The notes beneath the pieces are model-generated. The model ran no database searches. It had not been told where the DNA came from and worked only from the letters and a program-made list of their open reading frames with translations. The translations under genes were made by a program, and so were the position numbers. From NCBI GenBank assembly GCA_013824045.1, contig PNND01000494.1:1-26885 (forward strand): a stretch of 26,885 bases of DNA, in the 5' to 3' direction. The stretch is from Rhodobacter sp. Lineage in GTDB: Bacteria > Pseudomonadota > Alphaproteobacteria > Rhodobacterales > Rhodobacteraceae. Position 1 is the first letter of the stretch. The number at the start of each line of letters is the position of its first letter. Positions 16,668 through 24,740 of the stretch are shown in pieces.

Positions 16668-18017
16668 TCAACGGAAAGCGTGAAGTTGTCCATTCCCGCT
16701 GACAACATACAGCGTGCCACCCGCCAGCGCCGGCGGGGCCGAGGCGCCACCGGGGATCTCCGCGCCACCCACAAGCGACCCGTCCGCCGGATTGAACAGC
16801 CGCAGCTGCCCGTCACCCGATACCACCGCAAGCCGCCCGCCCGCCAGCACAGGGCCGAAATGCGGGACGATGGCCTTGCGCCGCTTGGGCTTGTCCTTGG
16901 TGAAATAGGGCATGTCCACCGCCCAGATCGGCGCACCCGTCGCCGCATCCAGCCGCACCAGACGGTTCTCGTCATTCACGACAAAGACCGATCCGCCCAC
17001 CACAAGGGGCGGGTTCAGCGCGCCTTCCACAGCCGTCCAGATGCGCTCACCCGAAGATGTGTCCAGCGCCGCCGTGCGGCCCGATGCGGTGCCCACATAG
17101 GTCACATCGCCCATCACCACCGCGTCGCCTGTGATATCCGTCACACCCGCATAGGCCCGGCCCACGCGCTGCCCCGTCACCGGGGCCTGCCAGACCTGCA
17201 CGCCCGATACTTTCAGCGCCGCCGTGACCGACCCGTTGGTGAACGGGAACAGCACCACATTGTCGCCCACCGACGGCCCCGCCGCCCCGATCATGCCGGT
17301 CGCGCCCACGGCACCCGGCACCGTCCAGCGAACGCGCCCGGTATCCGCCGCAATCGCCCAGCCCGATCCGTCCCGGCCCGACACGAACACCGTGCCGCCC
17401 GAAACCGTCGGCGCACCCGTGACGGCGGAATCCACCCGCTGCCGCCAGACCACCGCGCCACTGGCCGCATCCAGCGCCACCAATTCGCCATAGGCCGTGG
17501 CCGCGTAAACGCGCCCCGGCCCTGCTGCCAGCCCGCCACCCGAAACGCCGCCGCCCCGGTCGAACTCGGCCGTCAGGTCCGCCTGCCAAACCACCGCGCC
17601 ATTCGTTCCCGTGGCCTGCACCACCGCCGCCGAATCCATCGTATAGACCCGGCCATCCGCCACCACGGGGGCCGCGCTCACCCGGTTCTTGCGGGTATTT
17701 CCCTTGCCTGCATTCACCGTCCACACCCGGACAGGTGCCGCCGACAATGCGCCATGCGGTTGGGCATGGTTCGCCGCCCCCCCGCGCTGCGACCATTCCG
17801 CATTGGCCACCGCCGCAGGCAGCGAAATCGGCACAGACTGGTTCTCGGCCCGGATCGGCGCGGCCACCGGCGCGGGTTGGCCTTCCACCGGGATCGACGC
17901 CTCAAGCGGTTCGCGCACCGAAAAGCGCTCGCCCGGCAGGATCAGTTCCCGTTCGCATCCGGCAAGGGCCGTCGCCATGGCGAGCCCCGAGATCGTCACC
18001 AAAAACCTGCGCTTCAC
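16668..18017 (-). CDS. bamB: BamB outer-membrane assembly lipoprotein (PQQ-like beta-propeller)
   Basis: This is a periplasmic lipoprotein of the BAM complex that helps fold beta-barrel proteins into the outer membrane. A lipoprotein signal with lipobox LAGC (cysteine 21 from the chosen start) is followed by an eight-bladed PQQ-type propeller, seen as repeated patterns such as GRVYTMDSAAVVQATGTNG, GELVALDAASGAVVWRQRV and GRTAALDTSSGERIWT. I chose the GTG at 18017 because it puts the hydrophobic core right after KRR; an upstream ATG at 18104 (or 18101) has a GGAGG about 9 bases before it, overlaps the YfgM-like gene and would give a 30-residue n-region, so it remains possible. It lies between the YfgM-like gene and der, as in E. 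coli. Confidence 0.92.
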   Translation of the reverse strand: MKRRFLVTISGLAMATALAGCERELILPGERFSVREPLEASIPVEGQPAPVAAPIRAENQSVPISLPAAVANAEWSQRGGAANHAQPHGALSAAPVRVWTVNAGKGNTRKNRVSAAPVVADGRVYTMDSAAVVQATGTNGAVVWQADLTAEFDRGGGVSGGGLAAGPGRVYAATAYGELVALDAASGAVVWRQRVDSAVTGAPTVSGGTVFVSGRDGSGWAIAADTGRVRWTVPGAVGATGMIGAAGPSVGDNVVLFPFTNGSVTAALKVSGVQVWQAPVTGQRVGRAYAGVTDITGDAVVMGDVTYVGTASGRTAALDTSSGERIWTAVEGALNPPLVVGGSVFVVNDENRLVRLDAATGAPIWAVDMPYFTKDKPKRRKAIVPHFGPVLAGGRLAVVSGDGQLRLFNPADGSLVGGAEIPGGASAPPALAGGTLYVVSGNGQLHAFR

Positions 18018-18090
18018 CGTCCCGGCCCCCGTGTTGCCCCGAATGTTGCCATGCGTCCGCTTTTCGTCCCGGCCCGCAGGCCCAACTGCA

Positions 18091-18786
18091 TCAGCCCGCA
18101 TCATCTGCGCTCGCCTCCGGTGCCAGTGTCGGGGCCGGTGCAGCCGGTGCCACCTCGCCCCCCAAGGCGATGATCATTTCCTGCGCCCGCGACCGCACGC
18201 CGCCGGGTGCTTCTTGATCGGTCAGCAGCGCGGTCAGCGCCGTGATCGCCTCATCCGTCCGGTTCTCTTCCACCAGCAGATAGGCCATCTGCTCCAGCGC
18301 CATGGTCCGATAGGGCCGCCCGGGCGCCGCGATCGGGTCCAGCGCCGCGCGCCGCTCGGCCAGCGGCAGGTCTGCCCCGGCCACCACCACGCGCCGCAGC
18401 ACGGCCAGATCGCGATAGCTTGCAGGCTGGGTCGCATCATTGGCCAGCGCCTCAAGCGCGGCCAGCGTTCCCGCCCTGTCACCCGTCGGGTCCGATGCCA
18501 ACAGCAGTTGCAGCACCGCCGCCTGCGACCCATCCGTCGGGATCGATCCCAGCGCCGCCACCCGATCCTCGGGCGCGCCCAGATCCAGCGCATCCAGCAC
18601 CGCGTCACCAAAGGCCTCGGCCTTCGCCTCGGCCTGCGCACGCTGCCATTCGGTCCAGCCCGCGCCGCCGACAATGCCCAGCACCACGACAACCCCGATC
18701 CAGCCATATTTGCGGAACAGCGCAAACAGCCGGTCGCGGCGGACCTCCTCGGTCACCTCTTCGATAAAGCTGTCAGGATTGCTCAC
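18091..18786 (-). CDS. YfgM-like membrane-anchored TPR protein
   Basis: This is a 231-residue inner-membrane protein with one N-terminal span (about residues 28-44, YGWIGVVVVLGIVGGAGW) and a periplasmic helical domain with TPR-like repeats (for example AALEALANDATQPASYRDLAVLRRV and ALEQMAYLLVEENRTDEAITAL). In E. coli, YfgM associates with SecYEG and PpiD as a periplasmic chaperone partner, and the gene sits before bamB just as here. The acidic start MSNPDSFIEEVTEEVRRDRL is typical of the alphaproteobacterial version. The start codon is GTG, with GGAGAGG 3 bases upstream. The C-terminal tail is rich in Ala and Pro. The family call is good; the role is by analogy. Confidence 0.85.
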   Translation of the reverse strand: MSNPDSFIEEVTEEVRRDRLFALFRKYGWIGVVVVLGIVGGAGWTEWQRAQAEAKAEAFGDAVLDALDLGAPEDRVAALGSIPTDGSQAAVLQLLLASDPTGDRAGTLAALEALANDATQPASYRDLAVLRRVVVAGADLPLAERRAALDPIAAPGRPYRTMALEQMAYLLVEENRTDEAITALTALLTDQEAPGGVRSRAQEMIIALGGEVAPAAPAPTLAPEASADDAG

Positions 18787-18974
18787 GGGCCTCTCCAGTC
18801 CTTTTTCACCGTCTTACACGCAAGCAGGAACCCTTGCCAAGCCCCGCGCCCGCGCCCGCCCCTTTCCCGCGCAGCGCAACCGCGCCGCAGCCTCACCCGG
18901 TTTCCGTCCAATTTTCTCCACATCCCCCTGCGATGATGCCAAAATGTATGTGTAACCAGTATCGGATCGCGTGA

Positions 18975-20273
18975 ATGGGTATCGAGTTTTTGATGTGGCC
19001 GCTCCTAATGCTGGGGCTGTTGGGATATGATCTGCTCGCCACCAAGGATGAGGATGGCAGCACCTCCGATGATCCCCCAGATGACACTGACAATCCCGAT
19101 GCCGGATACATCGCCACACCCGGTACCGCAGGCACCAAAAGCGAAACCGGCGATCCCGATGCCGACGCGCTATTTGAAGACACCGACTACGGCGATACCC
19201 TGACCGGCACCACGGGCGACGACACCCTCACCGCATCCGCTGGCACGACCGACCTCGCCTTCTTCGGCGGGGCGGGCAATGATGCCATCACCGGCTCGGG
19301 CGATGATGACTGGGCCGAAGGCGGCAGCGGCAATGACAGCCTCTCACTTGGCGGCGGCGACGATTTCGCCTTCGGCGGCACCGGGCGCGACACGCTGTCA
19401 GGCGGCATTGGCGCCGATTTCCTCCATGGCGGGCTCGATGACGACAGCTTGACCGGCAGCACCGGCGCCGACAGCCTGCATGGCGGCGCGGGCAATGACA
19501 GTCTGGCCGGGGAAGCGGGCGACGATTTCGCCTATGGCGGCAGCGGCAATGACAGCCTCGACGGCGGCACCGACAATGACAACCTCTTCGGCGGCACGGG
19601 CGGCGACAGCCTGACAGGCGGCGATGGCAATGATGGCCTCGCCGGAGATGCGGGCAACGATTTCCTGACCGGCGGCTCGGGCAATGACACGGCCTCAGGC
19701 GGCGACGGGGCCGATACCGTGCAGGGCGAGGATGGCAATGATCTCCTCTTCGGCCTTGACGGCGACGACAGCGTCATCGGTGGTGCGGGCAACGATACCG
19801 TCTCGGGCGGCAATGATGACGACGTGGTCGATGGCGGCGTCGGCAATGATTCCCTGCTTGGCGGCGCGGGCGAAGACACGCTCGACGGCGGTCAGGGCAT
19901 TGACACGCTCACCGGCGATGGCGGTCAGGATCTCCTCTCCGGGGCCGAAGGCAACGATAGCCTATCGGGCGGGGACGAGGATGACACGCTCATCGGCGGT
20001 AACGGCAATGACACCCTGACCGGCGGCACCGGCGATGACAGTTTCATTCTGGAAACCGCCGACCGGCCCGCGGGCGTGACCACCATCACCGATCTGACCG
20101 CGACAGACCGCCTGATCGTCGAATGGACAGGCGCCACCGCCCCCGTCATCACCGTTACGGCCGACACGGCCAACAACCAGTCATCGGTTTTCGTGGATGG
20201 CGTCCTCGCGGCGCAGGTTCAGGGCACAACCACCCTGCCCCCGGACCGCATCACCTTGACGCGCGTGACATGA
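18975..20273 (+). CDS. RTX-repeat calcium-binding protein with N-terminal hydrophobic segment
   Basis: This is a 432-residue, strongly acidic, Asp/Gly-rich protein. Residues about 5-20 (FLMWPLLMLGLLGYDLLA) form a hydrophobic segment, followed by an acidic linker. Nearly continuous glycine-rich nonapeptide repeats of the GGxGxDxLx type then run from about residue 70 to 356 and should fold into a calcium-bound parallel beta-roll. The last 75 residues (ILETADRPAGVTTITDLTATDRLIVEW onward in part) form a non-repeat beta-rich cap that may carry a type I export signal. No catalytic domain is seen and no type I exporter genes are adjacent; the ABC gene next door is Atm1-like. The start codon has no clear ribosome-binding site, so an ATG at 18993 is an alternative. 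The role may be surface or envelope structure; the function is unknown. Confidence 0.88.
   Translation: MGIEFLMWPLLMLGLLGYDLLATKDEDGSTSDDPPDDTDNPDAGYIATPGTAGTKSETGDPDADALFEDTDYGDTLTGTTGDDTLTASAGTTDLAFFGGAGNDAITGSGDDDWAEGGSGNDSLSLGGGDDFAFGGTGRDTLSGGIGADFLHGGLDDDSLTGSTGADSLHGGAGNDSLAGEAGDDFAYGGSGNDSLDGGTDNDNLFGGTGGDSLTGGDGNDGLAGDAGNDFLTGGSGNDTASGGDGADTVQGEDGNDLLFGLDGDDSVIGGAGNDTVSGGNDDDVVDGGVGNDSLLGGAGEDTLDGGQGIDTLTGDGGQDLLSGAEGNDSLSGGDEDDTLIGGNGNDTLTGGTGDDSFILETADRPAGVTTITDLTATDRLIVEWTGATAPVITVTADTANNQSSVFVDGVLAAQVQGTTTLPPDRITLTRVT
19186..20046 (+). repeat. DNA repeat array encoding RTX nonapeptides
   Basis: Imperfect 27-base units (often GGCGGC..GGCAATGACA..CTC) recur through this stretch in frame with the RTX protein. 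The unit GGCAATGA appears many times. The repeats are diverged at the DNA level, so this is an old array rather than a recent expansion. Confidence 0.85.
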
Positions 20274-20323
20274 TCCGGTTCCGCGGAACGCCCCACCGGC
20301 CTTAGGACACAGGCCGATCCATG

Positions 20324-20352
20324 ACACTGGCGGCTCATTCCGCCGCCAGTGT
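20324..20352. terminator. Bidirectional hairpin between RTX gene and ABC exporter gene
   Basis: ACACTGGCGGC (20324-20334) pairs perfectly with GCCGCCAGTGT (20342-20352) around a 7-base loop. The loop contains the ABC exporter stop codon (20335-20337), so the right arm is coding for the exporter's last residues. It can end RTX transcription from the left; a U-run is poor in both directions. Confidence 0.55.
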
Positions 20353-22164
20353 GTCTTCCTCTTCCGACGATTGCCGCGCCCACATGGCCGCATAACGCCC
20401 GCCGCGCGTCAACAAGTCCTCATGCGTGCCGCGCTCGACAATTTCGCCCGCCTCCAGCACCACGATCTGATCCGCATCCGCAATGGTCGACAGGCGGTGC
20501 GCGATGGTGATCACCGTCCGCCCCTGCCCCATCTCGCGCAAACTGTCCTGAATATCCCGCTCCGTCTGCGTATCCAGCGCGCTCGTCGCCTCATCCAGAA
20601 TCAGGATCGGCGGGTTCTTCAGAAGCGTCCGCGCAATGCCCACGCGCTGCTTCTCGCCCCCCGAAAGCTTAAGCCCGCGCTCGCCCACCGTGGTTTCATA
20701 CCCGTCCGGAAGCGACATTATGAAATCATGGATCTTGGCCGCCTTGGCCGCCACCACGATCTCTTCCTCCGTCGCATCCGCCCGGCCATAGGCGATGTTG
20801 TAGCGCACCGTGTCGTTGAACAGCACCGTATCCTGCGGCACCACCCCGATCTGCGCATGGATGCTGCTCTGCGTCACATCCCGCAAATCCTGCCCATCAA
20901 TCCGGATCGCGCCGCCATTCACATCATAGAACCGAAACATCAGCCGCCCGATGGTCGACTTGCCCGAACCCGAAGGCCCCACCAGCGCCACCTTGCTGCC
21001 CGCAGGCACCGTCAGGCTGATCCCTTTCAGGATCGCCCGCGTCTCCTCATAGCCGAACTCCACCTTGTCGAACTCGACCATCCCGCCGCGCACCGAAAGC
21101 GGCTTCGCCCCCGGCTTGTCCACCACTTCGGCAGGCTGGCCCAACAGACCGAACATCTCGCCCATATCCACCAGCGCCTGCCGGATCTCGCGGTACACCG
21201 TGCCAAGAAAGTTCAAGGGCATGGTGATCTGGATCATATAGGCGTTGACCATCACGAAATCGCCCACGGTCAACTCGCCCCGCTGCACCCCCAGCGCCGC
21301 CATCGACATCACGATGACCAACCCCGACGTGATCAGGAAGGCCTGCCCCCCGTTCAGAAACGAAAGGCTCTGCCCGGTCTTGACCGCCGCCACCTCATAG
21401 AACTGCATCGCGCGGTCATACCGCCCTGCCTCACGCGCTTCGGCGTTGAAATACTTGACCGTTTCATAATTCAGCAGGCTGTCGATGGCCTTCTGGTTGG
21501 CATCCGTATCCTGATCGTTCATCTCACGGCGCAGCTTCACCCGCCACTCCGTCACCTTCAGGGTAAACACCACATAAAGCGTGATCACCACCACCACGAC
21601 CGCCATGTAGGAAAACCCGAACAGCGTCGCAAAGATCACCGCCACCATTGCCAGTTCAAGGATCAGCGGCCCGATGGAAAACAGCATGAAGCGCAGCAGG
21701 AAATCCACGCCCTTCACGCCCCGTTCGATGATCCGGCTCAGCCCCCCCGTCTTGCGCGTGATGTGATAGCGCAGCGACAGGCGGTGAATATGGGTGAATG
21801 TCTCCAGCGCCAGCTTGCGCAGCGCCCGCTGCCCCACCCGCACAAAGACCGCATCGCGCAATTCCTGAAAGGCCACCGTCCCCAGCCGCGCAACACCATA
21901 GGCCACAGTCAGGCCCACCGCCGTCAGCCCCAGCAGCGTTCCGGTATCGGGCGTTTCCCCAGCCAGCGCATCCACCGCCTGCTTGTACAGGAACGGGGTC
22001 GACACCGACACGATCTTCGCCGCCACCAGCAACAACAGCGCAGCCACCACCCGCCGCTTCACCCATCCTTCACCGGGCGGCCAAAGATAGGGCAGCACCC
22101 GCTTGATGGTCGCCCAGCCATTGGCGGGGCGGTTCGTGTCTTCCGTAGGTTTGCTCTGGCGCAT
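20335..22164 (-). CDS. Atm1-type ABC exporter (fused membrane and ATPase domains)
   Basis: This is a 609-residue half-transporter that works as a dimer and, by family (Atm1/ABCB7/HMT1), exports glutathione-linked sulfur or metal species from the cytoplasm. The membrane domain (about residues 35-330, six spans) includes the family region LRYHITRKTGGLSRIIERG. The ATPase domain has Walker A GPSGSGKST, Q-loop VPQDTVLFNDTV, signature LSGGEKQR, Walker B ILILDEATSALD and the H-loop IAHRLST. The sequence closely fits alphaproteobacterial Atm1 proteins. The start is ATG at 22164; a TTG directly before it is less likely. It lies 90 bases after (transcriptionally downstream of) the LysM gene and may follow it on one transcript. 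Confidence 0.93.
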   Translation of the reverse strand: MRQSKPTEDTNRPANGWATIKRVLPYLWPPGEGWVKRRVVAALLLLVAAKIVSVSTPFLYKQAVDALAGETPDTGTLLGLTAVGLTVAYGVARLGTVAFQELRDAVFVRVGQRALRKLALETFTHIHRLSLRYHITRKTGGLSRIIERGVKGVDFLLRFMLFSIGPLILELAMVAVIFATLFGFSYMAVVVVVITLYVVFTLKVTEWRVKLRREMNDQDTDANQKAIDSLLNYETVKYFNAEAREAGRYDRAMQFYEVAAVKTGQSLSFLNGGQAFLITSGLVIVMSMAALGVQRGELTVGDFVMVNAYMIQITMPLNFLGTVYREIRQALVDMGEMFGLLGQPAEVVDKPGAKPLSVRGGMVEFDKVEFGYEETRAILKGISLTVPAGSKVALVGPSGSGKSTIGRLMFRFYDVNGGAIRIDGQDLRDVTQSSIHAQIGVVPQDTVLFNDTVRYNIAYGRADATEEEIVVAAKAAKIHDFIMSLPDGYETTVGERGLKLSGGEKQRVGIARTLLKNPPILILDEATSALDTQTERDIQDSLREMGQGRTVITIAHRLSTIADADQIVVLEAGEIVERGTHEDLLTRGGRYAAMWARQSSEEEDTLAAE

Positions 22165-22253
22165 CAACAGGTCCTCTTCCGGCCCTACCTATGCCCCTTG
22201 CCGCCAAAGCACCAGAGCGCCCAACGCAGCCCCGCCTGTGCATTCCTGCATGT

Positions 22254-23840
22254 CTACTCGGCCTCGGGGATGGCAAAGACCTGACCGGGATAGATCAGGT
22301 CCGGATCGCGGATCTGGTCCTTGTTGGCCTCAAACACCTGCACATACAGCGGCCCGGCCCCCAGTTGCTCGCTCGCAATCTGCCACAGGGTGAACCCCGG
22401 CTGCACGGTCACCGTCACGGGGGCCACCGCGGCCGCCACCGGTTCAGCTTCCGCCTCCACCACAGCCTCAGCCGCCGCCTCGCCCGCCGTCTCGCCCGCT
22501 GCCACGGCCTCACCCGCCGTTTCCGCCTCCGCCCCGCCCTCGCCCGCCGACGCGGCAGCCAGCGCCTCCACCGTCTCGCGCTTGAAGGGCGTCTCGAACC
22601 GGCTGGTCACCGCGCCCGCTGCATCCACCTGATCGGCGCGCAGCGTATAGATGCCCGCCGCCACCTCGGGCAGCGTCACCGCCCAATCCCCCGCCGCCGA
22701 AATCGTGGCCTCGCCCAGCGGCGCATTGTCCAGATAGAGCCGCACCACCCGCTCCGGCGTGCCCCGCCCGGCCAGTTGCACCGCCCCCTCGGGCGTATAG
22801 GTGATCGTGTCGATGGTGACATTGGCCACCAGCTCCGGCGGCATCGCCTCCGCCGATTGCAGAACCTTCGCCCCCTCATCCGTCACCAGCAAGGCCGCCG
22901 GCGCAGCAGACGCGACCTCTGCTTCCGGCTCGGGCACCACCTCGGGCGTCCCCGCCTCCGCCATCGCGTCTTCTCTCGGCTCCTCCTCCGCGACCTCGGC
23001 CTCGACCTCGGCCACCGCCACGGCCACAGGCGCCACCGTCGGCGCGATCACCACAGACCCCTCCGCCGCAACCTCCGCCCCGTCCGGCGTGATCATCACC
23101 AGCGACAAGACGCGCGGCGCCACACTGGGCGCAAGGTTGAACATCGCAACGAACTTGCCCTGTCCGTCTGCCGGAACAGTAACGATCTCCTCACCCGTCA
23201 CCCGCAAAGACAGCGTCGCCTCCGGCATCGCCGCCCCGGCGACAAGGGCCGAGCCATCCTTCTCCACCCGCACCAGATCAAAGGACGGCGGCGCGATCAC
23301 CACATCAGGCACCACTTCCGGCACCACTTCTGCCGCCGCATCCTGCACAGGCTCTGCACCTGCTTCAGCTTCAGCCCCAGCCTCGGCTACAGCGCCGGCC
23401 TCAGCCGCCGCTCCCGCTTCGGCCCCAGCTGCGGAAGCCGCCGCCGTCTCAGTCTCAGGCGCAGCCACACCCTCCGCAGCCTCTTCACCAGCAGCGGCAT
23501 CCGTCGCCGGCTCCGACCCGGCCTCTGCCTCGGTCGCCTCTGCCCCGGCCTGTCCAGCCTCTGCCGCAACCTCAGGCGCTGCCTCAGCCTCAGCCTCAGG
23601 CGCAGCCTCCGCAACCGCTGCCTCGGTCGTTCCAGCGTCAGCCGCCTCGCCCACCTCGGCGGCATCCTCGCCCTCGGCGGGCACCGCCTCACCTGTCCCG
23701 GTGGACGTGACAACCCCCACCGGCTCCACCGGCGGGCGGCTCACGCTCCACGCCCCATAGAACAGCGCGGCAATCACCGCCGCCACCCCGCCGATCACGC
23801 CACCGCGTCCGGCAACCGACATCTCTGCCCAAGGCTTCAT
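22254..23840 (-). CDS. Membrane-anchored Ala/Glu-rich LysM-domain protein
   Basis: This is a 528-residue envelope protein. One N-terminal span (about residues 13-30) leads into a long Ala/Glu-rich, low-complexity linker (about 50-180). A beta-sandwich-like region (182-270, APPSFDLVRVEKDGSALVAG) follows, then a second acidic linker (272-312), a second beta-sandwich-like region (about 335-420) and another Ala/Glu-rich stretch. It ends in a LysM domain (477-525, VQPGFTLWQIASEQLG to DLIYPGQVFAIP) that binds peptidoglycan. The layout suggests a tether from the inner membrane to the cell wall. The ATG at 23840 gives a sensible N-terminus; the frame stays open to 23969 without a better start. It is common in Rhodobacteraceae but its role is not established. 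Confidence 0.9.
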   Translation of the reverse strand: MKPWAEMSVAGRGGVIGGVAAVIAALFYGAWSVSRPPVEPVGVVTSTGTGEAVPAEGEDAAEVGEAADAGTTEAAVAEAAPEAEAEAAPEVAAEAGQAGAEATEAEAGSEPATDAAAGEEAAEGVAAPETETAAASAAGAEAGAAAEAGAVAEAGAEAEAGAEPVQDAAAEVVPEVVPDVVIAPPSFDLVRVEKDGSALVAGAAMPEATLSLRVTGEEIVTVPADGQGKFVAMFNLAPSVAPRVLSLVMITPDGAEVAAEGSVVIAPTVAPVAVAVAEVEAEVAEEEPREDAMAEAGTPEVVPEPEAEVASAAPAALLVTDEGAKVLQSAEAMPPELVANVTIDTITYTPEGAVQLAGRGTPERVVRLYLDNAPLGEATISAAGDWAVTLPEVAAGIYTLRADQVDAAGAVTSRFETPFKRETVEALAAASAGEGGAEAETAGEAVAAGETAGEAAAEAVVEAEAEPVAAAVAPVTVTVQPGFTLWQIASEQLGAGPLYVQVFEANKDQIRDPDLIYPGQVFAIPEAE

Positions 23841-23987
23841 TGCATAACCCCATATCCCTGTGGCCAATCCGCGCGAAAACCCATCTCCGCCGGTTGGCAG
23901 GGCCTGTTCCCGGCCCCTTCTTCCCTTAGATAGAGAAGCCCGATAACACAGGTTCAGGCAACCTCCCAATCCCCGAAAGCGCCCTGC
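23841..23987. other. Divergent spacer between LysM protein and LOG gene
   Basis: These 147 bases should hold both promoters. I found no -35/-10 pair good enough to call and no other structure. Confidence 0.4.
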
Positions 23988-24542
23988 ATGACCCCGCTTC
24001 GTTCCGTCTGTGTCTTCTGTGGCTCACGTCCCGGCCTCCGCCCCGCCTATACCCAGGCCGCCCGCAGCTTCGGCAGCGCCATCGCAAGCGAAGGCTGGCG
24101 TCTGGTCTATGGCGCGGGCGACGTGGGTCTCATGGGTGAGGTTGCCCGCGCCGCGCAATCCGCCGGGGCCGCCACCATGGGCGTCATCCCCACCCATCTG
24201 ATGACCCGCGAACGCGGCCGCCGCGACCTGTCGCAACTGGTGATCACCGAAGACATGCACGAACGCAAAAAGGTGATGTTCATGAATTCCGACGCCATCG
24301 TCGTCCTGCCCGGCGGCGCGGGGTCACTGGATGAATTCTTCGAAGTGCTCACCTGGCGCCAGATCGGCCTGCACCGTAAACCGATCTTCCTGCTGGATAC
24401 CGAAGGCTACTGGCAACCCCTTGTCGCCCTGACCCGCCACGTCATCGACGAAGCCTTCGCCGAGGAAACCATGCAAGACTACTTCACCACCGTCCCCGAC
24501 GTGCCCGGCCTCGTCCTGCGCTTGCGCGAGGCGCTGGCCTGA
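23988..24542 (+). CDS. LOG-family nucleotide phosphoribohydrolase (TIGR00730 family)
   Basis: This is a 184-residue Rossmann-fold enzyme of the Lonely Guy family, which cleaves ribose 5'-phosphate from (cytokinin-type or plain) nucleoside monophosphates. It shows the N-terminal SVCVFCGSRPG, a glycine-rich LVYGAGDVGLMGEVA, HERKKVMFMNSDAIVVLPGG and the catalytic PGGAGSLDEFFE (the PGGxGTxxE motif with Ser for Thr). These bacterial proteins are often mislabelled lysine decarboxylases. The ATG at 23988 gives the standard start, though the ribosome-binding site is weak. The gene stands alone; a hairpin lies about 40 bases after its stop. The family call is firm; the natural substrate in this organism is unknown. 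Confidence 0.93.
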   Translation: MTPLRSVCVFCGSRPGLRPAYTQAARSFGSAIASEGWRLVYGAGDVGLMGEVARAAQSAGAATMGVIPTHLMTRERGRRDLSQLVITEDMHERKKVMFMNSDAIVVLPGGAGSLDEFFEVLTWRQIGLHRKPIFLLDTEGYWQPLVALTRHVIDEAFAEETMQDYFTTVPDVPGLVLRLREALA

Positions 24543-24581
24543 TCGGCAAGGCCCCCATGGGTAACGCTGGAAACGCGGTGC

Positions 24582-24601
24582 ATTGTCGTCTTCTCGACAA
24601 T
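24582..24601 (+). terminator. Hairpin after the LOG gene
   Basis: ATTGTCG (24582-24588) pairs perfectly with CGACAAT (24595-24601) around a 6-base loop, followed by AAATTTCTT. It lies 40 bases after the stop and is a plausible weak terminator just before the hairpin repeat. Confidence 0.5.
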
Positions 24602-24604
24602 AAA

Positions 24605-24657
24605 TTTCTTCTCTGTTGAAATATCCTCTGGGGGTCCGGGGGGCGAAGCGCCCCCGG
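24605..24657. repeat. Dispersed hairpin repeat, copy 2 (between LOG gene and sodB)
   Basis: The lead TTTCTTCTCTG (24605-24615) is identical to that of copy 1 at 3963-3973. It is followed by GAAATATCCTCTGGGGGTCC and a G/C hairpin (24636-24645 with 24649-24657, one bulge). Here it lies between convergent genes. Confidence 0.75.
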
Positions 24658-24681
24658 GGGGTTCCACCTCTTGCAGCGCAC

Positions 24682-24718
24682 AAAACAAAAAGCCCGCCGC
24701 AGTCCCCCGCGACGGGCC
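24682..24718 (-). terminator. Terminator of sodB
   Basis: On the minus strand, GCCCGTCGC (24717-24709) pairs with GCGGCGGGC (24700-24692; one T-G pair) around an 8-base loop and is followed by TTTTTGTTTT (24691-24682). It is a good intrinsic terminator about 24 bases after the sodB stop. Confidence 0.85.
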
Positions 24719-24740
24719 TTTCCTCAAATACCAGCGCCGG

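Noticed and set aside
16680..18173. A 497-codon open frame on the plus strand
   Set aside because: Antisense to bamB; Arg/His-rich with no recognisable domain.
19186..20046. Regular repeats that might be a CRISPR array
   Set aside because: The units are diverged, lack unique spacers of fixed length and keep one reading frame of RTX nonapeptides.
19187..20176. Minus-strand Ser/Pro/Leu-rich repeat frames
   Set aside because: They are the reverse reading of the RTX repeats; the plus-strand nonapeptide pattern is the real one.
20371..22284. A 637-codon open frame on the plus strand
   Set aside because: It is exactly antisense to the Atm1-type exporter; its translation is rich in His, Arg, Gln and Pro with no domain, as expected from GC-rich codon bias.
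22191..23933. Long plus-strand frames opposite the LysM gene, including a Ser/Ala-rich one that looks like a surface protein
   Set aside because: They mirror the Ala/Glu-rich linker codons (GCC/GAG read backwards) and have no signal or domain of their own.
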